From NCBI RefSeq assembly GCF_003011895.2, contig NZ_PXWF02000322.1, positions 1 to 58,156 of the forward strand: DNA of 58,156 nt, in the 5' to 3' direction. The first letter of the stretch is position 1; every line of letters begins with the position of its first letter. A program made the position numbers and the translations under genes. This document shows positions 29,067 to 39,465 of this stretch, piece by piece. The notes below the pieces were generated by a model, which saw only the letters and a program-made list of their open reading frames with translations, made no database searches and was not told the DNA's origin. Origin of the DNA: Massilia glaciei. Its GTDB lineage: Bacteria > Pseudomonadota > Gammaproteobacteria > Burkholderiales > Burkholderiaceae_D.

Positions 29067-29081
29067 CGTAAATTCACTACA
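29067..29081. promoter_or_regulatory. HexR-like box in the pgi-edd divergent region
   Basis: CGTAAATTCACTACA is a close match to the zwf box TGTAAATTTACTACA. It lies 122 bases from the pgi start, so it may govern the pgi-lactonase operon. Confidence 0.6.
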
Positions 29082-29214
29082 AAAGAAGCGGGCCCACCAA
29101 TGGGGGCGCATGGTGTTTGCGGCCCCTCCGCGGCCCCGGATTCGGGCGCGAACTTGCGTTCCGGGTGAAAAAAGGGCAAGCTCGGTCATCGAATTGAACG
29201 CATCGCGCGGATTT

Positions 29215-29229
29215 TGTAGTAAAATTTCA
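29215..29229 (+). promoter_or_regulatory. HexR-like box before edd
   Basis: TGTAGTAAAATTTCA lies 26 bases before the edd start, where a bound repressor would block transcription. Its complement contains the GAAATTTTACTAC block seen upstream of zwf. Confidence 0.7.
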
Positions 29230-29254
29230 CGAAGCAAATTCAAAAGGAACGATC

Positions 29255-31167
<1,913 letters not shown>

Positions 31168-31171
<4 letters not shown>

Positions 31172-31797
31172 CCATGTCCCTGCTCGACATCATGCGCTCG
31201 GCGAGCGTGATCCCCGTAATCGCCATCGACGATCCGGCGCACGCCGTGCCACTGGCGCGCGCGCTCGTGGCCGGCGGCATCTGCGTGCTCGAGGTGACGC
31301 TGCGCACCCCGCACGGGCTCGGCGCGATCCGCGCCATGGCCGAGGTGCCGGGCGCGATCCTCGGCGTCGGCACGCTCACGCAGCCCGACGAATTCGCCGC
31401 CGCGCGCGACGCCGGCGCCGTGTTCGGGGTCTCGCCCGGCCTCACGCCGGCGCTCATCGAAGCGTCGCGCAAGAGCGGGCTGGCGCTGCTGCCGGGCGTG
31501 ATGACGCCGTCCGAGGTCATGGCCGCGCGCGAGGCGGGCTTCCGCCAGCTCAAATTGTTCCCGGCGGTGCCGGCCGGCGGCGTGGGCATGCTCAACGCGA
31601 TCGGCGGCCCGCTGCCCGACGTCACCTTCTGCCCGACCGGCGGGATCTCGATCGACACTGCGCCGAAATTTTTGGCGTGCAAAAACGTCGCCTGCGTGGG
31701 CGGCTCGTGGCTCACCCCGAAGGACGCGATCAACGCGGGCGACTGGGCCCACATCACGGAGCTGGCAAAGGCGGCCTCGGCGCTGCGGGTGCGCTGA
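31168..31797 (+). CDS. eda: 2-keto-3-deoxy-6-phosphogluconate aldolase
   Basis: A 209-residue class I aldolase that cleaves KDPG to pyruvate and glyceraldehyde-3-phosphate. The beta-alpha barrel motifs [12 protein letters not shown] (catalytic glutamate), [22 protein letters not shown] and the lysine-bearing [13 protein letters not shown] are all present. The ATG at 31168 overlaps the edd stop; an ATG at 31174 is an alternative. It ends the edd-eda operon and is followed by a GC-rich hairpin (31804-31826) and a large palindromic element. Confidence 0.96.
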
Positions 31798-31830
31798 AAG
31801 GCCGCGCCCGTCTTTGTGGCGGGCGCGCCG

Positions 31831-32046
31831 TCAGAGGCTGAGAGTTTTTCGGGCGTGCTGAGAGTCTTTCGATCATGCCCGCTCAGCACGCCAGAAAGCG
31901 CCAGTTCGTCGTTGCAAATGCTCGCCATAGCCCGCTATGGCTGTGCCTTGCGCCTCGATCTGCCGCTTTCTGGCGGGCTGCTCGGACACGCCCGAAAAAC
32001 TCTCAGCCTCTGAGCGGGCATGATCGAAAGACTCTCAACCTCTCAG
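31831..32046. repeat. Large palindromic element with interleaved arms (A-B-C-C'-A'-B')
   Basis: Three sets of complementary arms are visible. A is 31831-31857 with 31987-32013 (27 bp, perfect). B is 31858-31886 with 32010-32037 (28 bp, perfect). C is an inner ~42-bp imperfect hairpin, 31890-31931 with 31934-31974, capped by GCCATAGC/GCTATGGC. Because A and B interleave, both stems cannot form as one simple hairpin. No coding sequence is inside. Its right end touches the stop of the gene at 32043. It looks like a non-autonomous repeat or a structured RNA. Confidence 0.8.
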
Positions 32047-32405
32047 TCCGGCGCCAGCGCGGCCTGTTGTTTGGCTTTGCTCAGCGAGGCCAGGGCGCGC
32101 TGGTGGGACGCCCGCACCAACTCGGCCAGGTAGTCGGCCGGAAATTGTCTGACGTCGACCACGGTCACCCAGTGGAAGCGGCCCATGTAGCGCGCCGGCT
32201 TCACGCCCGGCACGCCGGTGAGCTCGACAAACCGCTCGGGCGTGACGCGGAAGCTGAAACGCCAGATCTCCGGCGCGCTCGTTTTGAAGTAGGCGAAGGT
32301 CTTGCCACCGACCGCGTACACGAGGATATTGCTGGGCGCGCCATGCAGGGTTTGCGTGGCGCCCGCGCAGCTTAGGCAGAGTTCTTTGAGTTGTTTGGTA
32401 TTCAT
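32043..32405 (-). CDS. MmcQ/YjbR family protein
   Basis: A 120-residue protein with the MmcQ/YjbR (CyaY-like, DNA-binding fold) pattern: an N-terminal helix with LCLSCAGATQTLHG, then VYAVGGKTFAYF, a strand with WRFSFRVTPERF, and GRFHWVTV near the C-terminus. Family members are small cytoplasmic proteins of unclear role. The ATG at 32405 starts the conserved part; the longer frame upstream is not conserved. Its stop lies in the right arm of the palindromic element. Confidence 0.88.
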   Translation of the reverse strand: MNTKQLKELCLSCAGATQTLHGAPSNILVYAVGGKTFAYFKTSAPEIWRFSFRVTPERFVELTGVPGVKPARYMGRFHWVTVVDVRQFPADYLAELVRASHQRALASLSKAKQQAALAPD

Positions 32406-32625
32406 TGGGGGCGCGGGTGAACGGGCCCCAGTTTCGCAGAACGGTTCCAGGGCGTCGAGCTTTCTGATTGATAGCGCCGAAATAACACTCGGCAGGGCAT
32501 TGTTGCATTGTAGAATATGCAATTAAATGTGAGTTTGGCGAGACTTCCTTGCAGGGCGGCACATCAAGACGCCATCGGCGACGGAAACACCTCGATTCAT
32601 ATCCCCGCACAGAAAGAACGAGCAG

Positions 32626-35403
32626 ATGAGAAATCACGACGGAATATCCATCCCTGGCATTGCGCTGGCCCTGCTGTTGGCGCTTGGCCAGGCCGGCGCC
32701 GCCACGCCATCCGGGCTGGGCGATGCGGCCAAGGCGGGTGAAACGGCCGAGGCCGCGCTGGGGGCGAGGCAATACGACAAGGCATTGCCCCTTTTCGAAC
32801 AGGCGCTTTCGGTCTACGAAGCTGCGCATGAAGAGCTTCTGGCTGCCAACATTCTCATCGGCATCGCCCAGGTGCGCGAAGGGAAGGGCGAGTACGATGC
32901 GGCGCTAAACACGATCGCCCGTGCGCTCGCCATTTACGAAAAGCGCGATGCGACCTCGACGAAGGAGTACGCGCAGGCGAATCAGACCCTTGCGAAGACC
33001 TATCTCAGCCGCGGAGATCTGGCGAACGGGCTGCCCGCCATGGAACGCAGCGTCGCCCTTTCCTCCAAGGCGTTTGGCGAGCGCGACATCGAAACCATCA
33101 TCGCGCACAGTAATTTGGCGACCATATACCTGGAATCCGGGGATTTTTCCAACGCACGCGTGCATGCGGTAAAGGCGCTCAATCTGTGCGAACAGGTGCC
33201 CAATCCTTCTCAGCCATGTATCGGCGTCACGCTCTTGCAGGTCGGCGGCGTGTATTCGAAAAGTGGCGACAACACAAATTCGTTGCTCTACTATAAGCGC
33301 GCCCTCGCGGCCATGGAGAGCGAGCTCGGGCCCGATCACCCCTCGCTCGCCATTGGCATTGCGAACGTGGCCGCCGGGGAAGGGAGCGCGGGCAACTTTG
33401 CGACAGCGATACAACTGAGCAAGCGCGGTTTGGCCCTTCAGGAAAAGAACGGGAAATCAAGTCTGGCCGTCGCCAACACGCTCAACAATCTCGCATTCCT
33501 GTACACGAAGACAGGACAGCATGAAAATGCCATTTCGGCGATTGAGCGCGCCATCGCCATCCGTGAATCAATCCAAGGAAAATGGAGTCCCGGACTGGCC
33601 ATCCCGCTCAATAACTATGCCAAGTCCCTCGACGCGCTCGGGCAGGCGGTTTCCGCGCAGGCGCAGGCGCGGCGCGGACTGGCGCTGGCATTGTCGCATG
33701 GCCTGATGAAAAATCAGAACGATTCGCTTCAGGAATTGGCGTCGCTGCAAACGTCGGCCGGCAACAAAGGTGCCGCGGTGTTTCTGCGCAAGCAAGCGAT
33801 CAATGCCGTGCTCACGATCGCGCAGGCCACCAAACTGCGTGACCGCGATCTCGGCAAGACCTTCGTCGCGGAAAAGGGCGCTGGCTTTCGCAGCCTCATC
33901 GATGAGCTGATCGGGCTCGATCGCCTGCCCGAAGCGCAGGAAATCCTGGCCCTGCTAAAAGGTGATGAATACCTCCACTTCACCAACCAGCGCGGCGCAA
34001 GCACGACGTTCGTGTCATTCACCGGCCATGAAATGCCCTGGGTGCTGAAGTTCGGCGAGCATCAAAAACGTCTCGTGGCAATGGGCGCCGCGCTGAGCGC
34101 GTTGCAACGCAAATCGGCACAACAGGCCAGCGAGGAGGAAAGGCGGCGCCAGGACGCGGCGGAAGCGGCCCTGGCGGCGGAACATCTGGCTTTCATGGCC
34201 TTTCTCGACCAGGCCGCCGAGGCGTTCGCATCGGCGGGGACGGCGCGTCCGGCCACCACGCAGGCAAGCCTGCAGCGGCTCGACGAGAAGCGCGCGTTGC
34301 TCAAGCGGCATGGGGAGGGCAGCGTCGCATTGGAGTACGTCGTCGGTGGCGAACGGCTGCACATCGTCGTGACCGGCCACGGCAGGCAACTGGTGCGCCA
34401 CACCGAAGTCTCGCCGGCGCAACTGCAGCGCAAGATCGCCGCGTTCCGGCAAGTGCTGCAAAATCCGCGGCGCGATCCGTCGCCGATGGCGCGCGAACTG
34501 TATCGGCTCCTGGTGGCCCCGGTTGCGCGCGAACTCGACACCATGAAGGCGCGCACCTTGCTGGTGTCGCTCGACGGCACCTTGCGCTACCTGCCGCTGG
34601 CAGCCTTGTACGATGGCAAGCGCTACCTCGCGCAACGCTACAATCTGGCGCTGCTCAGCGAAATGGCCGATCCGGCCGCCGGCGCAACCCCGGTCCGTCC
34701 GTTGCCGCAATTGGCCGCCTTCGGCCTGACCAAGGCGGTCGCGGGATTCAAGGCCTTGCCCGGGGTCGAACGCGAACTGGCTGGCATTGTTGGCAACGGC
34801 GGCCAAGCAGGCGTTGTCAGCGGGGAGGTCCACCTTGATCAAGCCTTCACCGCCGCCAGCCTGGCGGCATCGTTCGCCAAGGGCTACTCGTTGATCCACG
34901 TGGCCACCCATTTCGTCTACAAGGCCGGGCGCGATGACGCATCGTTCCTGCTTCTCGGCGATGGCAGCAAGCTCACGCTCAGGGAGCTGCAGGACAAGCG
35001 CTTCGATTTCGCAGGTACCGAGTTGCTCACGCTGTCCGCCTGCGACACGGCCGCGGCGGCCATCGACGCCAACGGACAGGAGGTCGAAGGTGTCGCGTCC
35101 ATGCTGCAGCAACGCGGCGCCAAGACGGTACTTGCCACCCTGTGGGCGGTCGACGACGAAAGCACGGCCGCGTTCATGCCCTCCTTCTATCGCCATTTGC
35201 AGACCGATGTCAGCAAGCCGGAGGCCTTGCGCCTGGCGCAGCGCGACCTCATGCAACACGCGTCCATGGCCGGCGGCGCCATGCGCGGCGCGGCCCGGGT
35301 GGGCGTGGCCGCCACTTCCCGTCCATTCAGGGCGGGCAAGCGGGCGCGCTACGCACACCCGTACTACTGGGCGCCGTTCGTGATGATGAGCAGTTGGCGC
35401 TAA
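32626..35403 (+). CDS. Exported TPR-CHAT protein (caspase-like protease)
   Basis: This 925-residue protein has a signal peptide (ALALLLALGQAGA, cleavage near residue 25). It then has about seven tetratricopeptide-type repeats to residue ~370 (for example YDKALPLFEQALSVYE and HENAISAIERAIAIRE) and a helical linker with a charged coiled-coil near 490-520. A C-terminal CHAT domain spans ~600-925. The protease dyad looks intact: H762 in HVATHF and C806 in LSACDTA, 44 apart as in active CHAT proteases. Export points to action in the periplasm, unlike cytoplasmic TPR-CHAT of type III-E CRISPR. It converges on the caspase operon; the stop codons are 13 bases apart. The partner and substrate are unknown. 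Confidence 0.9.
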   Translation: MRNHDGISIPGIALALLLALGQAGAATPSGLGDAAKAGETAEAALGARQYDKALPLFEQALSVYEAAHEELLAANILIGIAQVREGKGEYDAALNTIARALAIYEKRDATSTKEYAQANQTLAKTYLSRGDLANGLPAMERSVALSSKAFGERDIETIIAHSNLATIYLESGDFSNARVHAVKALNLCEQVPNPSQPCIGVTLLQVGGVYSKSGDNTNSLLYYKRALAAMESELGPDHPSLAIGIANVAAGEGSAGNFATAIQLSKRGLALQEKNGKSSLAVANTLNNLAFLYTKTGQHENAISAIERAIAIRESIQGKWSPGLAIPLNNYAKSLDALGQAVSAQAQARRGLALALSHGLMKNQNDSLQELASLQTSAGNKGAAVFLRKQAINAVLTIAQATKLRDRDLGKTFVAEKGAGFRSLIDELIGLDRLPEAQEILALLKGDEYLHFTNQRGASTTFVSFTGHEMPWVLKFGEHQKRLVAMGAALSALQRKSAQQASEEERRRQDAAEAALAAEHLAFMAFLDQAAEAFASAGTARPATTQASLQRLDEKRALLKRHGEGSVALEYVVGGERLHIVVTGHGRQLVRHTEVSPAQLQRKIAAFRQVLQNPRRDPSPMARELYRLLVAPVARELDTMKARTLLVSLDGTLRYLPLAALYDGKRYLAQRYNLALLSEMADPAAGATPVRPLPQLAAFGLTKAVAGFKALPGVERELAGIVGNGGQAGVVSGEVHLDQAFTAASLAASFAKGYSLIHVATHFVYKAGRDDASFLLLGDGSKLTLRELQDKRFDFAGTELLTLSACDTAAAAIDANGQEVEGVASMLQQRGAKTVLATLWAVDDESTAAFMPSFYRHLQTDVSKPEALRLAQRDLMQHASMAGGAMRGAARVGVAATSRPFRAGKRARYAHPYYWAPFVMMSSWR

Positions 35404-35416
35404 GCGCCTTGCGTGG

Positions 35417-37504
35417 TCAGGGATTGGCGCGCGCCAGCGTGGTCCAACCGTACCAGGCCATCGCTGCGCGCGGCCAACTGGCGGGCGCGCCCGCGCCGCG
35501 CGCGTGAGGCGCACCGAAGCCGGCGTTGGCCAAAAGCGCGTGCAGCCCCGCCGCGGCATCGCGGTCCGGGTCGCCATTACGTTCCGGCGCGTCCGCCGGC
35601 GCGCCGCGCTGGGCCAGGAAGCTGAAGTCGGCGACCAGGCTGAACGGGGCCGCCTCCACCGCGATCGCCAGGACGCGCTCGCGTCCCAGCGTGCCCGATG
35701 TGATGTCGATGGCCACCTCGACATGTCCACCGGGCTCGATCCGGTTGATTTCGCCGCTGTTGTACGGGAAGACCGGCGCAATTCCAAAGTTGCTGTCTAG
35801 AAATAACAAGGTCAGGTCCACCGAGCGCGTGCCGCCATTGTCAAACCTGAAGTAGGCGCGGTCGCCCGCCCGCAGGCGGGCCGGCTCCGCCTTCGCCACG
35901 CTGAAGCGCTGGGTGCTGCCGGCGGCACGCACCTGCATCGACAGCGTGCGCTTGTCGCCGGCGGCGCCGAGCGGCATTTGCGCCGCCAGTTTGAGCAGGT
36001 TTTGGATTTTGGCGATACGTTCCAAGCGCTCGTACAGGCGGGCAGCAAGGATTTTCCCATCGCGCCCGACCGGCACCGACAAACCGCCCTCACGACCCGG
36101 CCCTGCGCCGCGCGATCCCTGCGGGATCAGCCAGATCTTGGCGCCGCGCGCCGCGAGCGCGACATCGGCCCTCTGTCCGGCACCTCGAAAAATGATGGGC
36201 ACACCGCCCGCCGGGGCGCTGCGCAAGCGTGCCAGCGCCGCGCGCAACGTGCCGGTGGGGCGCTCCGGCGCCGCCACCCGCAGCGACAGCGCGAGACCCG
36301 GATCGACCAGTCGCGCGGACGCGCCTGGTTTGATGTCCGGGGCGGCGTCGCCCCCGAGTGGAAGCAAAGTCGAACGCAGGATGTCCACTTGCGTCGCTTT
36401 CAGATACACGGGGGCCGAACCCGCGCCGCCGGCTGCCGCGGGCGCGACTGCGAATACGGCGCCCTCGCCAAATTGATTCAGTGTTCCTGCCGCGATGCTC
36501 AGTGTCCCCGCAACCTTGTCGTGTTCCACGGGCCATTGCTGCGGCGGCGGCAAAGCGGGACCGCCGAACACGGGACGATCGAGCATCTCGCCTTCAAATA
36601 GGGGGGTCGGGAAGTACCGGTTCTGGGCGGCGTAACGGGTCAAGATGCGCTCGCCGAGCTGGCGGTAGCTGGCTCCCGGCCAAGCGCTCAAGGCCTGCGC
36701 CAGCGCGTAGCTGAATACACCGTACGGCTTGCCATTTTCATCGGGGAATCGCTCCTCCAGCGTGGTCTGATCGCTTTGCGCGGCATAGAAAACGGCCAGG
36801 CCGCCACGTTCCGCGGTCTCGCGCCGCCGGCCCGCGGGCGCGGGGAACCCGGTTCGCGCGGACGCCAACCGGCGATGCTTTTTCAATAATTCCGACGGAA
36901 TGCCAAGCGCGCCAGGCGCCAGTTCGCGCGTGCCCTCCTCGCCGCTGCGGCTCATCGTCCCCGCATGGCAAGTGTCGAACACCGCCCACACCGTCGCGCC
37001 GCGTGCGCGCATGCGCGCGATCGCCTGTTTGAACTCCTGGTCGACAATCGCATTGCGGACCACCCCGGCACTGCCATCCCAGGAACCGATATCGGCGGGA
37101 AGAAATATCTCGTCAAGACCGTCGGTTTCACCCGCCAACTCCCCGGGTGCGGCAGGTTGCTGCGATCCATGGCCGGAAAAATGCAGATAGATGAATTTGC
37201 CCGGCGCCGCGAGTCGGCCCAGGCGCTCCAGCGCCCCGAGAATGGCGAGCCGGGTCGGGGTTCGGGCGCCAGGCAGCGCGTGCGCCAGCACCGCGATGTC
37301 GCCGGCGCCGAAGCCGGCCCGTCCGAGCACGGCACGCATCATGTCGACATCATTGCGGGCGCCGGGCAATTGGCGCCGGCTGTTGAGCGTTGGATAGTGC
37401 GATACCCCCACCAGCAGCGCATGCCTGTCGCCCGCATGCGCGCCCGGGCCGGTCAGCGAAAGCAACGCGCAAACCAACACAAGCGAGCGCGCGCGCAGGT
37501 TCAC
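35417..37504 (-). CDS. Exported caspase-family peptidase with C-terminal DUF4384-like domain
   Basis: A 695-residue protein with a signal peptide ending GPGAHA and a C14 caspase domain (residues ~27-300). The catalytic pair is H112 in HFSGHGSQ and C179 in FDTCHAGT, both intact, with the YFxxGRN-like start DRHALLVGVSHYP. A middle region of unclear fold follows. A beta-rich C-terminal domain (~545-650; DRAYFRFDNGGTRSVDLTLLFLD) is like DUF4384, often seen after bacterial caspases. Its ATG overlaps the preceding membrane-protein stop by 4 bases, so it is the third gene of the sigma factor operon. Periplasmic location is inferred from the signal. Confidence 0.9.
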   Translation of the reverse strand: MNLRARSLVLVCALLSLTGPGAHAGDRHALLVGVSHYPTLNSRRQLPGARNDVDMMRAVLGRAGFGAGDIAVLAHALPGARTPTRLAILGALERLGRLAAPGKFIYLHFSGHGSQQPAAPGELAGETDGLDEIFLPADIGSWDGSAGVVRNAIVDQEFKQAIARMRARGATVWAVFDTCHAGTMSRSGEEGTRELAPGALGIPSELLKKHRRLASARTGFPAPAGRRRETAERGGLAVFYAAQSDQTTLEERFPDENGKPYGVFSYALAQALSAWPGASYRQLGERILTRYAAQNRYFPTPLFEGEMLDRPVFGGPALPPPQQWPVEHDKVAGTLSIAAGTLNQFGEGAVFAVAPAAAGGAGSAPVYLKATQVDILRSTLLPLGGDAAPDIKPGASARLVDPGLALSLRVAAPERPTGTLRAALARLRSAPAGGVPIIFRGAGQRADVALAARGAKIWLIPQGSRGAGPGREGGLSVPVGRDGKILAARLYERLERIAKIQNLLKLAAQMPLGAAGDKRTLSMQVRAAGSTQRFSVAKAEPARLRAGDRAYFRFDNGGTRSVDLTLLFLDSNFGIAPVFPYNSGEINRIEPGGHVEVAIDITSGTLGRERVLAIAVEAAPFSLVADFSFLAQRGAPADAPERNGDPDRDAAAGLHALLANAGFGAPHARGAGAPASWPRAAMAWYGWTTLARANP

Positions 37505-38085
37505 CGTTCGGCCTGGAAGCTGAGCAAGAGGTGGCCGTTGTTGCCAACTTGAACCTGATATGGCCTCAGCAGGGCGTTCACTTGCGGCTCCAGGTGGGAT
37601 GGCACGAAGGCTTCGACACGCGTGGCGTTGCCAAGCCCGGTCTTGGTGGCAACCACGCCCAGCTCGGTCAGCTGCGTCGTCAATGCCGCGGCGGCCCGCC
37701 CGGGATCATCGACCAGCACCTGCTGCGCGGGGGAAGCTCCACGGAGCTGCTCACCGTAGTCGCGGGCGGTCTCCGGCAAAAGTGGGCCTACCAACAGCAG
37801 CAGCCCGGTGCTGACCACCAGCATGGCGGCGAGGGCAAGCCATGGGCGCCTGGACGAGGATGCCGCCGCGGCTGGCCCGAGCAAGCCCTCCGCCGCCAGC
37901 CGTGCGCTAAGGCGCGCCAAGCCTGCCGGTTCGCCACCGGGCGGCGCCGTCCGCGCGTGCATGGACAGAATGGCCTCGCGCATCAGTTGCGCCTCCTGGA
38001 CCGTCTCGGGGGCGGCCTGCGGCCGCGCGCGCCCGGCCAGCACTTCGAACCAGTCGTCATCGTCGTCGTCGTCGTTATGGTTCAC
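37501..38085 (-). CDS. Single-pass membrane protein, probable anti-sigma factor
   Basis: The 194-residue protein starts with GTG at 38085, after GGAGGAAAC, and overlaps the sigma factor stop by 4 bases (GTGA). An acidic run (DDDDDDD, residues 5-11) and a helical cytoplasmic part come first. One membrane segment lies at ~82-102 (WLALAAMLVVSTGLLLLVG). A periplasmic domain of ~90 residues follows (ELGVVATKTGLGNATRVEAF). Order and topology are those of an anti-sigma factor, though no zinc-binding HxxxCxxC motif is present and no family was recognised. It is sandwiched between an ECF sigma and an exported caspase, so cleavage by the caspase is a plausible trigger. Confidence 0.75.
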   Translation of the reverse strand: MNHNDDDDDDDWFEVLAGRARPQAAPETVQEAQLMREAILSMHARTAPPGGEPAGLARLSARLAAEGLLGPAAAASSSRRPWLALAAMLVVSTGLLLLVGPLLPETARDYGEQLRGASPAQQVLVDDPGRAAAALTTQLTELGVVATKTGLGNATRVEAFVPSHLEPQVNALLRPYQVQVGNNGHLLLSFQAER

Positions 38086-38723
38086 GTTTCCTCCCCTGCC
38101 AGATAGATGTGGCAGTGGGCAAAATAGGAACGCATCTTGATGCGGCATTGCCGCAGGTATTCCCGGGTCGCGGCGTCGCTACGCTCGAGGAAATGCGCCA
38201 CCTCTTTCGAACACAGTCCCTCCAAAACCGACAGGGTCATGATTTGCGCGCGTTCGGGATGCGATTGTTCGAACGCGATGAAGGCCTGGCGCACGCAATC
38301 GCGCAAGCCGAAGTTCTCCAGGGCGCCCAACTCGCGGTCGGAATAGGGATGGACCGCGTCCATTGAAATTGGATGGGCATGGTCGCCGTTACGCCGCGCG
38401 GCCCGATAGCGTAAATGGTCGACGTAGACATTGTGCGCGATCGAGAATAGCCAGGCACGGAACGACTGGTCCGGCGTGAATTGAGCGCAGCACACGACGA
38501 CGTTAATAACCACTTCCTGGAACAATTCTTCCGCCGTTTCACGGTCAAGTCCCCCGGCCAGGAATGTTCTCCGCACGCTCGCGCCATAGCGCTGATACAA
38601 CTTTGCGCATCCGCTGTCACGCTCGCGCCCGCCTCTCACGATCGCGCGCCAGACAAGAAAATCCGCCTCATTGTCACGCCGGCGCTTTAGAAAGTTCGAG
38701 AAATCAAATGGCATGGACATCAA
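38082..38723 (-). CDS. ECF-type RNA polymerase sigma factor
   Basis: A 213-residue sigma-70 family protein. Region 2 contains AEELFQEVVINVVVCCAQFTPDQSFRAWLFSIAHNVYVDHLRY, with the usual FRAWLF...AHN pattern for -10 recognition. Region 4 (~150-200) has SVLEGLCSKEVAHFLERSDAATREYLRQCRIKMR, the helix-turn-helix that reads the -35 box. It is the first gene of a three-gene operon with the membrane protein and the caspase. An in-frame ATG at 38720 or 38711 could also be the start. The target promoters are unknown. Confidence 0.9.
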   Translation of the reverse strand: MMSMPFDFSNFLKRRRDNEADFLVWRAIVRGGRERDSGCAKLYQRYGASVRRTFLAGGLDRETAEELFQEVVINVVVCCAQFTPDQSFRAWLFSIAHNVYVDHLRYRAARRNGDHAHPISMDAVHPYSDRELGALENFGLRDCVRQAFIAFEQSHPERAQIMTLSVLEGLCSKEVAHFLERSDAATREYLRQCRIKMRSYFAHCHIYLAGEET

Positions 38724-39032
38724 CGTAATGGGACTGGCGACACATCAATCCCTTCTGCCGGGAATTTACCAGCGTTCATCCCCGTTCACAAGGAATATCC
38801 CTAATTTCGAGAGCAAAAAAAAATCTCCGTTGCCCCTGACAAATCTGTCGCGGGGCCGTCTATTGCATCTGGAGGTTAATTGGCGGACGCTTGGCGCGCT
38901 GGCCGATCAAACATGCTCCTTGCCAAACGACGAAATGGCGCCATCACCATCCCGGAACGGTGGGTGATTTGGCAGCAGTCCGGACCTGCCTGGCCGGGAC
39001 GGATTCCAATAAACGTGCTTTTAGGAAACAAA
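38724..39032. other. Divergent intergenic region between the sigma factor operon and the four-cysteine gene
   Basis: No gene was recognised; short frames are present but look random. It must hold the promoters of both directions. An A-run (38815-38823) and a GC block at 38985-39003 (CTGCCTGGCCGGGACGG) are visible. No clear ECF-type box pair was found by eye. Confidence 0.4.
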
Positions 39033-39266
39033 ATGAAAAAAATGCTTCTGTTGTGCCTGATTTCCATGTCCGGTTTTGCTTCAGCCGCCGATTATCAGTG
39101 CAAGGTCTACTGCCAAAGCGGAACCACCACGGTGACCGTCAAGGCAGACAGTAAAGAGGACGCCGCGGCAAAGGTCGATCAGCAAGGCGACCAGATTTGC
39201 AAGAACGATAGCAAGGGCTCGGCATCCAAAGAGACCATGCGGCCGGAGCAATGCAGCCGCAATTAA
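39033..39266 (+). CDS. Small secreted four-cysteine protein
   Basis: The 77-residue precursor has a signal peptide (MKKMLLLCLISMSGFASA) and a 59-residue mature part with cysteines C23, C27, C56 and C74. The ATG follows AGGAAAC. The same module forms the C-terminus of the 525-residue protein at 40062: F/Y-x-C-K-I/V-Y-C, a G-x-V-T strand, an EAA/DAA helix, IC, then QC. The even cysteine number and export suggest disulfides. No known family was recognised. Confidence 0.8.
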   Translation: MKKMLLLCLISMSGFASAADYQCKVYCQSGTTTVTVKADSKEDAAAKVDQQGDQICKNDSKGSASKETMRPEQCSRN

Positions 39267-39437
39267 ATGACTGCCACCGGCAATACGGCGCGGCGCAGCG
39301 ATTTGGAAGTGCTGTGCCGCGATTTCGCCGGCGATTTGCAGGTTGGATGCATACCGTGCGAACAATTTTTGAAAATCAGTCCAGCGTGCGAAGAATGGTG
39401 TAAGGGAGTGCCACAATTCAAATCCGTCCTTTTTTAG
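39267..39437 (+). CDS. Possible 56-residue cysteine-rich small protein
   Basis: An ATG directly after the TAA of the four-cysteine gene opens a 56-residue frame with five cysteines (for example VGCIPCEQF and ACEEWCKG) and no signal peptide. Back-to-back TAAATG spacing would allow translational coupling. It ends 28 bases before the next gene. There is no homology evidence, so it may be chance. Confidence 0.3.
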   Translation: MTATGNTARRSDLEVLCRDFAGDLQVGCIPCEQFLKISPACEEWCKGVPQFKSVLF

Positions 39438-39465
39438 AATTTATCGTACTTAAATGGAGTTGTTA

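Noticed and set aside
32626-38723. A type III-E CRISPR (Craspase) locus
   Set aside because: TPR-CHAT and a sigma factor are present, but there is no gRAMP/Cas7-11, no Csx30-like gene and no array; the CHAT protein also has a signal peptide.
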